Under the pieces are notes generated by a model. It had not been told where the DNA came from. It saw nothing but the letters and a program-made list of their open reading frames with translations, and did no database searches. From positions 1-64,000 of the forward strand of contig NZ_VOHQ01000010.1 of assembly GCF_009192765.1 (NCBI RefSeq): 64,000 nt of DNA, read 5' to 3'. This document shows, piece by piece, positions 27,258 through 35,671 of the stretch (position 1 is its first letter; every line of letters begins with the position of its first letter). The DNA comes from Agriterribacter humi. GTDB taxonomy: Bacteria > Bacteroidota > Bacteroidia > Chitinophagales > Chitinophagaceae. The position numbers were made by a program, and so were the translations under genes.

Positions 27258-28037
27258 ATGAATGTTATCTGGGATTATCTGCAACACTCCCGAAAAATTA
27301 TTGAAACCGTTGAAGCGCAGCAGAAAAGTATACAACAAGCTGCGCAATGGTTTGCAGAAAGTATTTTGCAGGGCAGGATGGTGCATGTATTCGGTTCGGG
27401 ACACAGCCGCATTATGGTGGAAGAAATGTGGCCGCGTTATGGATCATTTCCAGGGTTTAATCCTATAGTAGAGCTATCGCTCACCTTTCACAATCTGGTG
27501 GTTGGCTCCAATGGTCAGCGGCAGGCCATGTTTCTTGAAAATGTAGAAGGGTTTGCAGAAAGGATTTTGCGAAACTTTGATATAAAGGAAAGCGATAGTG
27601 CGCTCATCATTTCATCCGGCGGATGTAATATTGTACCTATTGAAATGGCGGAACTATTTCAGCAAAAAAAAGTGAAGGTAACGGCGATCCTTACCCAAAA
27701 ACACGCCGATGTTTCTTCCAGCAAAAGAAAAGATGGAAAAAAATTGGGTGATTTTGCAGACCTGGTTTTGGATACAGGTGCACCTGCCGGTGATGCCATG
27801 ATCCGGATCCCCGGACTGGAAACACCCGTTGCACCAGGCTCAACAGTAGGTGGTATTTTACTCATAAATTCCATTAAAGCAGAAACAGCCAGGCTGCTAA
27901 CCGAAGCGGGAAAACCTCCAAAAGTATTATCGGCCGCATGTGTAGTAGGCGCAGAAAAAGCAAAGGAGTTGTTTGAGAGCGCTTATGACGAACATGCACA
28001 TCGCCTTGCCGGTTTATATAAAAATGTAGGAAATTAA
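27258..28037 (+). CDS. SIS-domain sugar-phosphate isomerase-like protein (UPF0309 type)
   Basis: A 259 aa protein with a SIS fold: VFGSGHSRIMVEEMWPRYG (conserved phosphosugar-binding loop), SALIISSGGCNIVPIEMAE, and PGSTVGGILLINSIKAETA. These match the UPF0309/sugar-isomerase-domain family, which has no firmly assigned substrate. It starts 9 bp after the ROK gene. With a kinase before it, a ROK-made phosphosugar is its plausible substrate (inference). Confidence 0.85.
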   Translation: MNVIWDYLQHSRKIIETVEAQQKSIQQAAQWFAESILQGRMVHVFGSGHSRIMVEEMWPRYGSFPGFNPIVELSLTFHNLVVGSNGQRQAMFLENVEGFAERILRNFDIKESDSALIISSGGCNIVPIEMAELFQQKKVKVTAILTQKHADVSSSKRKDGKKLGDFADLVLDTGAPAGDAMIRIPGLETPVAPGSTVGGILLINSIKAETARLLTEAGKPPKVLSAACVVGAEKAKELFESAYDEHAHRLAGLYKNVGN

Positions 28038-28052
28038 ATACAATACAATAAT

Positions 28053-29078
28053 ATGCATACACCCATACGTACAACGGTAATTGGCAGTTATCCTTTCCCG
28101 GGATGGCTGGAATTTGCAGCGCAGCACTTAAATGAATTTGGACCCGCAGATATAGAAGAAGCAATTGAAGATGCCGTTATTGCCGCTATACATGATCAAA
28201 CAACGGCCGGGCTTGACGTAATTACTGACGGGGAACAGACAAGGCTTGATTTCAATTTATCTTTTTATGGCTATATCAAAGGGATATCGCCAGATGAAAG
28301 CGAAACGAGGCGTTTTGGACCTGCCGCACACGACCAGAGGGGAAAACACCGGATCACCGAAACACTTTCCGCACCAAAAGGATTGGGCGTGGTGAAAGAA
28401 TTTTTACGTTTAAAAAAATTAGCTCCGCAGGGACCTGTGCTAAAAGCCAGCATACCGGGGCCGTATACTTTAAGCGGAAGATTATTGCCAAACAATGAAT
28501 ACAAAGACCGGTACGCGATAACCGAAGCCCTCCTTCCATTTATACAAAAGGAGTTAGAAGATTTAGTAGCAGCAGGATGCACTGAAATTACAGTAGATGA
28601 ACCATCCATGAGCTGCTATGCGTATAAAGAAGACACCAAAAGGTTTGCGGCTATATTCAACAAAACAGTTGAGCCTGTGGCAGGCAAATGCAATCTTTCC
28701 ACGCATTTATGCTTTGGCAACTTTAAAGGAAGACCCGTAGGCTACAGGAGTATCAAACCGATGATACCGGATTTTCTGGAGCTTAAAGTAAATGAAATAC
28801 ATATTGAAATGGCGAACCGCGAATTTGCGGAGATAGAATTACTCGAAACTTTTTCCAAACGAATGAATGTTGCAGTGGGGATTATTGATGTAAAGAATTA
28901 CTATATTGAAACCCCGGAAGATGTGGTGGAAAGAATTAAAAGATGCCTGCAATATATTCCCGCGGAAAAACTATCTGTAGCTCCCGACTGCGGATTGAGC
29001 CAAACTGCAAGATGGGCTTCAAGACAAAAATTAATTAACATGGTGAAGGGCGCGAAAATGGTGAGGGCTGTGATTTGA
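28053..29078 (+). CDS. MetE C-terminal-like (cobalamin-independent methionine synthase family) protein
   Basis: A 341 aa single-domain relative of the MetE catalytic (C-terminal) half: TVIGSYPFP at the N-terminus, VITDGEQTR, an internal ITVDEPSM, and zinc-ligand candidates His and Cys in THLCFGNF plus Cys in APDCGL. There is no N-terminal MetE half. Stand-alone members are not proven methionine synthases; some take other methyl donors or act on other thiols, and many have no known role. It sits in the SDR-ROK-SIS-MBL operon, which points away from routine methionine synthesis. Confidence 0.82.
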   Translation: MHTPIRTTVIGSYPFPGWLEFAAQHLNEFGPADIEEAIEDAVIAAIHDQTTAGLDVITDGEQTRLDFNLSFYGYIKGISPDESETRRFGPAAHDQRGKHRITETLSAPKGLGVVKEFLRLKKLAPQGPVLKASIPGPYTLSGRLLPNNEYKDRYAITEALLPFIQKELEDLVAAGCTEITVDEPSMSCYAYKEDTKRFAAIFNKTVEPVAGKCNLSTHLCFGNFKGRPVGYRSIKPMIPDFLELKVNEIHIEMANREFAEIELLETFSKRMNVAVGIIDVKNYYIETPEDVVERIKRCLQYIPAEKLSVAPDCGLSQTARWASRQKLINMVKGAKMVRAVI

Positions 29079-29120
29079 GACCTGCCTGCCGGCAGGTAGG
29101 TTTGAGATTTGAAATTAGGT

Positions 29121-29969
29121 ATGATGATACAGGCTGTTATAAAAGACGATGCTTTTATTGCGCAGGTGCAGCAGTATGAAAATGATAAAAAATATTTTCA
29201 CCTGTGGTGGCTGGGGCAAAGCGGCTACCTGCTGCTATGGCAGGGAAAGAAGCTATTGATTGATCCCTATCTTTCGGATTCCCTCACAAAAAAATATGCA
29301 GACACCCCTAAGCCGCATACTCGAATGAGTGAGCGGGTGGTGAACCCTGAATTATTAAAAAACATTTCCATTGTAAGTTCCAGCCATAACCACACTGATC
29401 ACTTAGATGCGGAAACATTAATACCTGTTATTAAAAATAATCCCGGCATCAGCTTCATTATTCCCGAAGCCAACAGAAGTTTTGTTGCCGGCAGAACACA
29501 AACGCCGGAAGCATTTCCTTTAGGGCTAAATGAAGGAAAGCATATAACCTCTGGTGATTTTACTTTTCATGGTATTGCTGCTGCCCACAATGCCGTTGAC
29601 CGGAATGAAAAAGGAGAATGCCTTTATATGGGGTACATTATACAGTTTGGCAATTATACCATTTACCATAGCGGCGATACGCTTTGGTATGCAGGACTGG
29701 AAAAAATACTGCGCCCATTTCAAATAAACCTGGCATTGCTTCCCATTAACGGAAATGATCCGGCAAGAGGCGTTGCAGGCAATCTTAATGTGCAGGAAGC
29801 TGCAGATTTAGCTAAAGCTGCGGGCGTACAACATGTTATTCCCTGTCATTATGATATGTTTACTTTCAACACTGCAAACCCGGTTGATTTTGCTGCTAAA
29901 GCCGAAGCGGTTCAGCAGGCCTATACTATTTTACCTATTGGAGGACATTGGAACAGCGAAGTTTTATAA
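29121..29969 (+). CDS. MBL-fold metallo-hydrolase (UlaG-like)
   Basis: A 282 aa metallo-beta-lactamase-fold hydrolase with the metal-binding SHNHTDHLD motif (HxHxDH), the N-terminal LWWLGQSGYLL and IDPYLSDSLTKKY, HSGDTLW and a later HVIPCHYDMF. The N-terminal half resembles UlaG, the L-ascorbate-6-phosphate lactonase. A TTG at 29109 would extend the frame, but the ATG at 29121 (or 29124) is more likely. The 42-bp gap after the MetE-like gene holds a CCTGCCGGCAGG palindrome and part of an ATTTGAAATT word repeat. It is the last gene of the operon; lactone hydrolysis is an inference. Confidence 0.85.
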   Translation: MMIQAVIKDDAFIAQVQQYENDKKYFHLWWLGQSGYLLLWQGKKLLIDPYLSDSLTKKYADTPKPHTRMSERVVNPELLKNISIVSSSHNHTDHLDAETLIPVIKNNPGISFIIPEANRSFVAGRTQTPEAFPLGLNEGKHITSGDFTFHGIAAAHNAVDRNEKGECLYMGYIIQFGNYTIYHSGDTLWYAGLEKILRPFQINLALLPINGNDPARGVAGNLNVQEAADLAKAAGVQHVIPCHYDMFTFNTANPVDFAAKAEAVQQAYTILPIGGHWNSEVL

Positions 29970-29990
29970 GCATTAAAAATGCAATCTGTA

Positions 29991-30398
29991 TTATTTCAAT
30001 TCAGTTGCATGATCTATAAAGAAACAGTGCTCGTGCCGCTTCATTCCAATATGCGGATAATAATGTACAGCAGCAGGAGCCGCCAGCAAAATCAGTTTTG
30101 CCTTAGGCGCTTCTAATTGTGTGCGCCGTATCAATTCCTTTCCTATGCCTTTATGCTGGTAATCCTTATCAACAGCGAGGTCTGATAGATAGGTACAAAA
30201 TGAAAAATCGGTTAATGAACGGGCTACACCAACAATTTTGCCATTATCCCTTGCCGTTAGTATAAGGTTCCCGTGCGCAAGCATACCGGCAATACGTTCG
30301 GGATCATTAACCGGCCTGCGCTCCCCAAGTGTGGATCGTTGCAATACCTGTACAAACGCTTCCGCACTTAAATCATTTTCAACCTGGTAGCTTATCAT
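29991..30398 (-). CDS. GNAT-family N-acetyltransferase
   Basis: A 135 aa acetyltransferase with the acetyl-CoA-binding motif DKDYQHKGIGKELI and the upstream beta strand YLSDLAV. The substrate is unknown. The start at 30398 (MISYQVEND) is chosen: the longer frame runs into the gene above. It is 10 bp after the larger GNAT-like gene and probably in its operon. Confidence 0.85.
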   Translation of the reverse strand: MISYQVENDLSAEAFVQVLQRSTLGERRPVNDPERIAGMLAHGNLILTARDNGKIVGVARSLTDFSFCTYLSDLAVDKDYQHKGIGKELIRRTQLEAPKAKLILLAAPAAVHYYPHIGMKRHEHCFFIDHATELK

Positions 30399-30408
30399 TG
30401 CGATTTGT

Positions 30409-31530
30409 TTAAAAGATATACCTATAGGTGATATGCTTTTTAGAAAAAGTAGCGCCTGTTGCCTCATGCAGCGCAATCATTTTGGTATTAAAATCACCAA
30501 CCCACGATAATTCCAGCTCTTTATACTGTTGCAGCGGCAAAACATATTCCTTTAGCTTGATGATCATGGCAGCTTCCAATCCATGCTTTTGAAATTTTGC
30601 TTTGGTTCCCATAATAATGGCCCGCATCCGCTTATTCTTACGACTCCATTTGTTCACCAGGAACTTTAGTTTGCCCAACAACCCCAGCTTGCCATTCAAA
30701 TTGCTGATCAGTTCATTGGTGTCGGGAACAATAACCACCAGCGATGCCGGTTCCCCGTTTACATAAGCAAACCAGATCAGTTTTTCGTCCATAATGATCT
30801 TTATCTTTTCAAATGTTTCCCGGATAGTAATGTCTGTTATGGGAGTAAAGTTTTCAAAATCTTTCCATGCATCGTTGTATATCTCTTTAAAATCATTAGC
30901 AAAGCGCTGAAACTCATTTTTCTTCAGGTGTTCAAAATTATATCCCGGTTTTTTCACCACCCATTCTGCAATCTTGGTAAAGCGCTCAGGAAAAGGTTTA
31001 TATATTTCTATTGAATTGGAAATTTGCTCATACAGGGGCTCAAAGCCATAGCGCTCAAACAATCTTTTGTAATAAGGCGGATGATAGTTCATACCATAAT
31101 ATGGTACGGCAAAACCTTCTACCAGCAGTCCCCACCACATATCATTCTCCCCAAAATTTACCGGGCCATCCATCGCCTTCATTCCATTTCCGGCAAGCCA
31201 GGCTTTAGCCGTATCAAATAACAGGTCGGCAGCATCCTGGTTATCGGTGCATTCAAAAAAACCACAGCCCCCTGTGGTTAGTTCAGACAGGTATGCTTTT
31301 TTATTATTAACGAAAGCGGCTATGCGGCCAATTACCCTTCCATCTTTGTCTTTCAATACCCATCGTATACATTTACCGTTTTGATGATAATTGTTTTTGC
31401 GGGGATCGAACACCGATTCAATATCGTTGTTTAAAGGACAAACCCAGTTGGGATCATTTTTATATATTTTTCTGGGAAGATCAAGAAAGGATTTTCTTGT
31501 GGCGGCACTGTTAACTTCTATAATTTCCAT
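30409..31530 (-). CDS. GNAT-fold hypothetical protein (373 aa)
   Basis: A 373 aa cytoplasmic protein of the acyl-CoA N-acyltransferase fold that recurs in Bacteroidota as an uncharacterised family. Recognisable stretches: PRKIYKNDPNWVCPLNNDIE at the N-terminus, GRVIGRIAAFVN, GPVNFGENDMWWGLLVEGF and a C-terminal ELSWVGDFNTKMIALHEATGA that matches the end of duplicated GNAT domains. The canonical acetyl-CoA loop is weak, so catalysis is uncertain. No signal peptide or membrane helix. Together with the small GNAT gene downstream it forms a two-gene operon. Confidence 0.75.
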   Translation of the reverse strand: MEIIEVNSAATRKSFLDLPRKIYKNDPNWVCPLNNDIESVFDPRKNNYHQNGKCIRWVLKDKDGRVIGRIAAFVNNKKAYLSELTTGGCGFFECTDNQDAADLLFDTAKAWLAGNGMKAMDGPVNFGENDMWWGLLVEGFAVPYYGMNYHPPYYKRLFERYGFEPLYEQISNSIEIYKPFPERFTKIAEWVVKKPGYNFEHLKKNEFQRFANDFKEIYNDAWKDFENFTPITDITIRETFEKIKIIMDEKLIWFAYVNGEPASLVVIVPDTNELISNLNGKLGLLGKLKFLVNKWSRKNKRMRAIIMGTKAKFQKHGLEAAMIIKLKEYVLPLQQYKELELSWVGDFNTKMIALHEATGATFSKKHITYRYIF

Positions 31531-31597
31531 ATGTATTACGCTTAGCTACTGCATTTCTACAAAATAACATAAAAAAAGGATTGAAGCCACATATCCT

Positions 31598-31605
31598 TAT
31601 TTTTG
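31598..31605 (+). promoter_or_regulatory. -7 element of the argS promoter
   Basis: TATTTTTG matches TAnnTTTG exactly and is followed by GCAGTC, 22 bp before the ATG. The same TTTGCAGTC context occurs before aspS, which supports both. No good -33 TTTG was seen. Confidence 0.55.
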
Positions 31606-31627
31606 CAGTCTTTTAAAATGTGGGGTC

Positions 31628-33406
31628 ATGTCCGTTACATCAAGTATTCAGCAGGCTGTTGTTAAAGCATTGGCGCAAATATATAACCATGCATTTAGTG
31701 CAAGGGATTTCCAGATCAATCAAACCAAACCTGAGTTTGAAGGCGATTATACCGTTGTTTTATTCAGCTTGTTAAAACCGCTAAAACAATCGCCTGATGC
31801 CTTGGGAAAAGGTCTGGGCGAACATTTAATACAAACATATCCCTCCTTATTTTCTTCCTTTAATGTGATCAAAGGTTTTTTGAATCTCACTATCACCGAT
31901 GGTTACTGGGGCGCCGTGCTGAACGATCATTACATGAATACTGCATATGGCAAAAATGAAAAGAAAGGAAAAACAATCGTGGTGGAATACTCTTCACCCA
32001 ATACCAATAAACCCCTGCATCTCGGGCACCTGCGCAATAATTTTTTGGGATGGAGTGTATCGGAAATTTTAAAAGCGGATGGATACGATGTGGTTAAAAC
32101 ATGCATTGCCAACGACAGGGGCATACATATATGCAAAAGCATGGTTGCCTGGCAAAAATTTGCCAACGGAGCCACCCCCGAAAGTACCGGCACAAAAGGA
32201 GATCATTTTGTTGGAGATTATTATGTACAGTTTGGAACGGAATTTAAAAAAGAAGTAAAGACTTTAACAGCCGCCGGGATGAGCGAAGAAGCCGCGGAAA
32301 AAGAAGCGCCTATTATGAAAGCGGCCCAGCAAATGCTGGTAGACTGGGAAGCAGGAAAGCCTGATGTGATTGCATTATGGAAAGAAATGAATAACTGGGT
32401 ATACGCAGGCTTTGATATTACGTATAAAAGAATTGGCAGCGATTTCGATAAAATGTATTACGAGAGTGATACCTATTTACTCGGGAAAAAATTAGTGGAA
32501 GAAGGATTACAAAAGGGCATATTCTTTAAAAAAGAAGACAACAGTGTGTGGGTTGACCTGACTGCCGAAGGCCTTGACGAAAAGATAGTACAACGAAAAG
32601 ACGGAACAGCGGTTTATATTACGCAGGACATAGGGTTAGCTGTTAATAAATACGAAGCCTACCAATACGATCAGAGCATTTATGTAGTGGGCGATGAACA
32701 GAATTATCACTTTAAGGTACTGAAACTGATATGTGAAAAACTGGGCTTACCTTCCGAAGGCATTTACCATCTCAGCTATGGTATGGTGGAGCTGCCTTCG
32801 GGGCGCATGAAAACGAGGGAAGGAACAGTGGTTGATGCGGATGATATTATTGATGAGATGATAAAAGTGGCGGCGCAGAAAACGGAGGAATTGGGCAAAG
32901 TAAAAGATTTTACTGCCGGGGAGCTCGGTAACCTCTATAATACGATTGGACTTGGCGCATTGAAATTTTTTATTCTGCGGGTTGATCCCAGAAAAAGAAT
33001 GGTCTTCAACCCGGAGGAGAGCATAGACTTTCATGGCTTCACAGCTTCCTTTGTGCAATTTTCGCATGCCAGGGCAAAAGCCATTCTCAGGAATGAACAA
33101 CCCGATAACAATTTTACACTGCAACACAACGAAGCCCTGCTGCCTTTAGAAAAGGAACTGATCATTTTATTGGAAAGATACCCGGCTGTTATACAACAGG
33201 CGGCGTTTGAACACAATCCCTCCGTAATAGTGAACTATTGCTACGAGCTTGCAAAAACATTCAATTCCTTTGTAACGGAACACCGTGTGCTGAAGGCCGA
33301 AACGGATAATAAAAAACAATTGCGCCTGCGCATCTGCCGGATGACTGCTAATGTTATTGCCTCGGGTATGGCACTTGTAGGAATTGAAGTACCGGAGAGA
33401 ATGTGA
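31628..33406 (+). CDS. argS: Arginyl-tRNA synthetase
   Basis: Charges tRNA-Arg with arginine (class I aminoacyl-tRNA synthetase). The ArgRS-specific N-terminal domain covers about 1-115. The HIGH motif appears as HLGH at 131-134 in SSPNTNKPLHLGHLRNN. The KMSKS region reads SGRMKTREG. The C-terminal DALR anticodon-binding domain begins near SFVQFSHARAKAIL and ends with LVGIEVPERM. Length 592 aa is normal. The gene is single, with a short leader. Confidence 0.97.
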   Translation: MSVTSSIQQAVVKALAQIYNHAFSARDFQINQTKPEFEGDYTVVLFSLLKPLKQSPDALGKGLGEHLIQTYPSLFSSFNVIKGFLNLTITDGYWGAVLNDHYMNTAYGKNEKKGKTIVVEYSSPNTNKPLHLGHLRNNFLGWSVSEILKADGYDVVKTCIANDRGIHICKSMVAWQKFANGATPESTGTKGDHFVGDYYVQFGTEFKKEVKTLTAAGMSEEAAEKEAPIMKAAQQMLVDWEAGKPDVIALWKEMNNWVYAGFDITYKRIGSDFDKMYYESDTYLLGKKLVEEGLQKGIFFKKEDNSVWVDLTAEGLDEKIVQRKDGTAVYITQDIGLAVNKYEAYQYDQSIYVVGDEQNYHFKVLKLICEKLGLPSEGIYHLSYGMVELPSGRMKTREGTVVDADDIIDEMIKVAAQKTEELGKVKDFTAGELGNLYNTIGLGALKFFILRVDPRKRMVFNPEESIDFHGFTASFVQFSHARAKAILRNEQPDNNFTLQHNEALLPLEKELIILLERYPAVIQQAAFEHNPSVIVNYCYELAKTFNSFVTEHRVLKAETDNKKQLRLRICRMTANVIASGMALVGIEVPERM

Positions 33407-33523
33407 AAATTTGAAAATGAAAAATACATTTTGATTACGCCAGACACCTGTGCCTCCATGTTCCAAAAAACGCTTTTAAGCCGGAAGACCCATGTCTTGA
33501 CCTGATACCTCATACCTGAAACC

Positions 33524-33982
33524 TCATCCCCGTCCCCGTTCCCGTTCCGGCTGCCTGCGCATTTGTTCATCTACAGAAATAGGGCCGCTGCCGCTTACCA
33601 AAAAAAAGATCAGCAATGCCAAAACCAGTATGGACAGCCAAAGCCCCTCATTAGGCGACAAAAAACCCGCGTCTGCATTAACAAAAAAAACAGCTCCTAA
33701 TAAGATAGGCATCTGCACTAAGCAGGCAAGACGGGTAAGCAGCCCAAAAGCAATCAATGCCCCGCCCACGATATGCGCGAACACTACATAATGCGCCAAC
33801 ACGCCAAGCGACATGGAACCGAAAAATTCGCTTTTAGCCATGAGGGCGCTCAACTGATCCATATTATTGATAAATTCCACACCGCGTATAAAAAGAAATA
33901 TACCCAGCAACATACGGATGAAATCAAGCCATTTGGGGTGATGGGTGTCTCCCCATCTTTCCATACTGTGAAGGAAGTTCAT
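33524..33982 (-). CDS. DoxX-family membrane protein
   Basis: A 152 aa inner-membrane protein with four hydrophobic segments: about 18-38 (WLDFIRMLLGIFLFIRGVEF), about 61-82, 89-104 and 112-130. LGIFLFIRG, GGALIAFGLLTRLACLVQMPILLGAVFF and the glycine/arginine-rich cytoplasmic tail are typical of DoxX-like proteins. The role is uncertain in bacteria. The start at 33982 is preferred to the longer frame from 34081, whose extra part lacks family similarity and falls in hairpin-rich DNA. The C-terminal tail (RRQPERERGRG) is encoded in a low-complexity repeat. Confidence 0.8.
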   Translation of the reverse strand: MNFLHSMERWGDTHHPKWLDFIRMLLGIFLFIRGVEFINNMDQLSALMAKSEFFGSMSLGVLAHYVVFAHIVGGALIAFGLLTRLACLVQMPILLGAVFFVNADAGFLSPNEGLWLSILVLALLIFFLVSGSGPISVDEQMRRQPERERGRG

Positions 33983-34335
33983 ATGGCAAAGTTTTAGATG
34001 AAGAAAGGAGTGAATACAAAATACAAAATTCTTCGGGAATATTATATAGATGATTGGCGGGACAGAGTCCCGGGAGAACATAATTGATACGCAGTCCGGA
34101 GAGACTGCGTATAGCGGAAATTATGATACATAGAAACATATAGCAATTGCCGGAAATGGAAATTTACAACTGTTTAACAGGCAGTATTGATAACAACAGC
34201 TACAACATATCTTATAATCAAATCGTTTATTAGAAGTATTTACAACCGGCTTTTACGAACTTGTAAGAATATTCTGCAAATCATAAATAAGACATCGTCT
34301 TCCGCAAAAAACCTGGAAGCATTGGTATACCTGAA
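33983..34335. other. Intergenic region with two hairpins
   Basis: About 350 bp between the DoxX gene and the T9SS-type pseudogene. Two hairpins occupy 34058-34112 (separate entry). The rest is AT-rich with no convincing gene. A possible leader for the pseudogene precedes 34336. Confidence 0.55.
34058..34112. repeat. Pair of REP-like hairpins
   Basis: CGGGAC-AGA-GTCCCG (34058-34072) and ATACGCAGTC-CGGAGA-GACTGCGTAT (34087-34112, perfect 10-bp stem). There is no U-tract. The layout of short perfect stems with small loops, set close together, resembles the cluster at 10349-10445, though the arms differ in sequence. Confidence 0.6.
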
Positions 34336-35541
34336 ATGAAAGCCCTTTTTTTATCACTGGCTACTTGTTTTTGGATACTTTTTACCGAAAAGGCTATTAC
34401 GATGCCGGTATGGTGCTGCAGGCCAGTGAAAATATTATTACGCGTGACGGTTCCACGGTAATAACAGGCAGATATACCAACACAGGTGATGGCAAAATAG
34501 CTTTATTCATAACTAAGCTCAATCCGTTTGGTGCCGTTGTATGGAGCAAAAAAATAACAAATGGATCATATAATGCCAGCATAGCAATTAAGGGTGTAAA
34601 AGAAATGAGCAACGGGAACCTTGTTCTTATATACTCCTACCTGGAAAACACTACCACTCTAAGTATGCATATTATCCTGTTGAATGCGGCAGGCAACCTA
34701 TCGTGGGCAAAAAAGCTTCCCTTTGCCCACGATAGCTTTCTGAACGCCCAAATGACCGTTACCGATAATAATGACATTATAATAGCCGCTACTATAGTTG
34801 TAGAAGAATGGCCATATCCAGGGAACTGGGTACCCCTGATCATCAAAATGGATAATAACGGCAATATAGTATACAACAGGTGGTTTGCCGGCAACACCTG
34901 CAGCCAGCGGCTTTAGCAGCTATCTATGGCAGGATGGCTCAACCGGCAGCAGTATGATAATACAAACACCGGAAAAATACAAAGTAACGGTGAGCAACCT
35001 GCATGGCTGCACTGCATCCGACAGCATAATCATTACAAAAATAGCACAGACACCCGCCGGCTTCGTGCCTGCAGATACTGCTATCTGTGCATCGGATCCA
35101 TTTATCATACATCCGCTTAAATTATTCAATGAACATGTGTGGAGTACTGGCGCTTCAGCAAACAGCATTACGGTACAAACGCCGGGAATATACCGGCTAC
35201 AGGTAAAAGATAATGACGTGTGCATTGGCCGGGATTCTATTGGCATATTTACCAAAGATTGCAGCATCCGTTTTTTTGTTCCCGATACGTTTACCCCAAA
35301 CAATGATGGCATCAATGATTCTTTTAAGCCGCTGATCAGCGGACGCATAAGCGATTATGAGTTTACCGTGTATAATATTTACGGGCAGATCGTTTTCAAC
35401 AGCCGCAGAATCAATGATGGCTGGAACGGAATGTACAGGAACCTGCCTCAAAATGCCGGAACCTATGTTTGGATATGCCGGTATAAAGCAACAAACGAAG
35501 CAGCCCATCTTTCCAAAGGATCTGTTCTGCTGATGCGGTAG
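34336..35541 (+). pseudogene. Broken gliding-motility/T9SS type B-sorted protein gene
   Basis: Three pieces in different frames read as one decayed gene. A signal-like start MKALFLSLATCFWI (34336) runs out of frame; a second frame (about 34371-34916) has a beta-propeller-like repeat region (GDGKIALFITKLNPFGAVVWSKK, MSNGNLVLIYSY); a third (34885-35541) has FSSYLWQDGSTG, a PKD-like segment, and a C-terminal gliding-motility/type IX sorting domain (FVPDTFTPNNDGIND, YNIYGQIVFNS, GWNGMYRN, NAGTYVWICRYKA) at about 35275-35541. At least one frameshift near 34370-34385 and one junction near 34890-34915, probably with loss of internal sequence, separate them. Sequencing error cannot be ruled out. Confidence 0.65.
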
Positions 35542-35671
35542 TGGGCAAGTTACAGGTTACAGGGTGCAGGTTTCAAGGAGGCCTCCGTGGTATGTACACC
35601 ATTTTACTGTGTTTTAAAGCGAAGCACGTGTTTTTCATTTCCACATTTTCAAATTTTCAAATCAAATTAGC

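Noticed and set aside
28030-28060. Cobalamin or SAM riboswitch before the MetE-like gene
   Set aside because: The gap is only 15 bp; there is no room for an aptamer, and the operon leader shows no recognisable B12 or SAM box.
34365-35541. Programmed frameshifting joining the T9SS-type fragments
   Set aside because: No slippery heptamer or stimulatory hairpin was seen at the junctions, and sequence appears to be missing between parts; decay is simpler.
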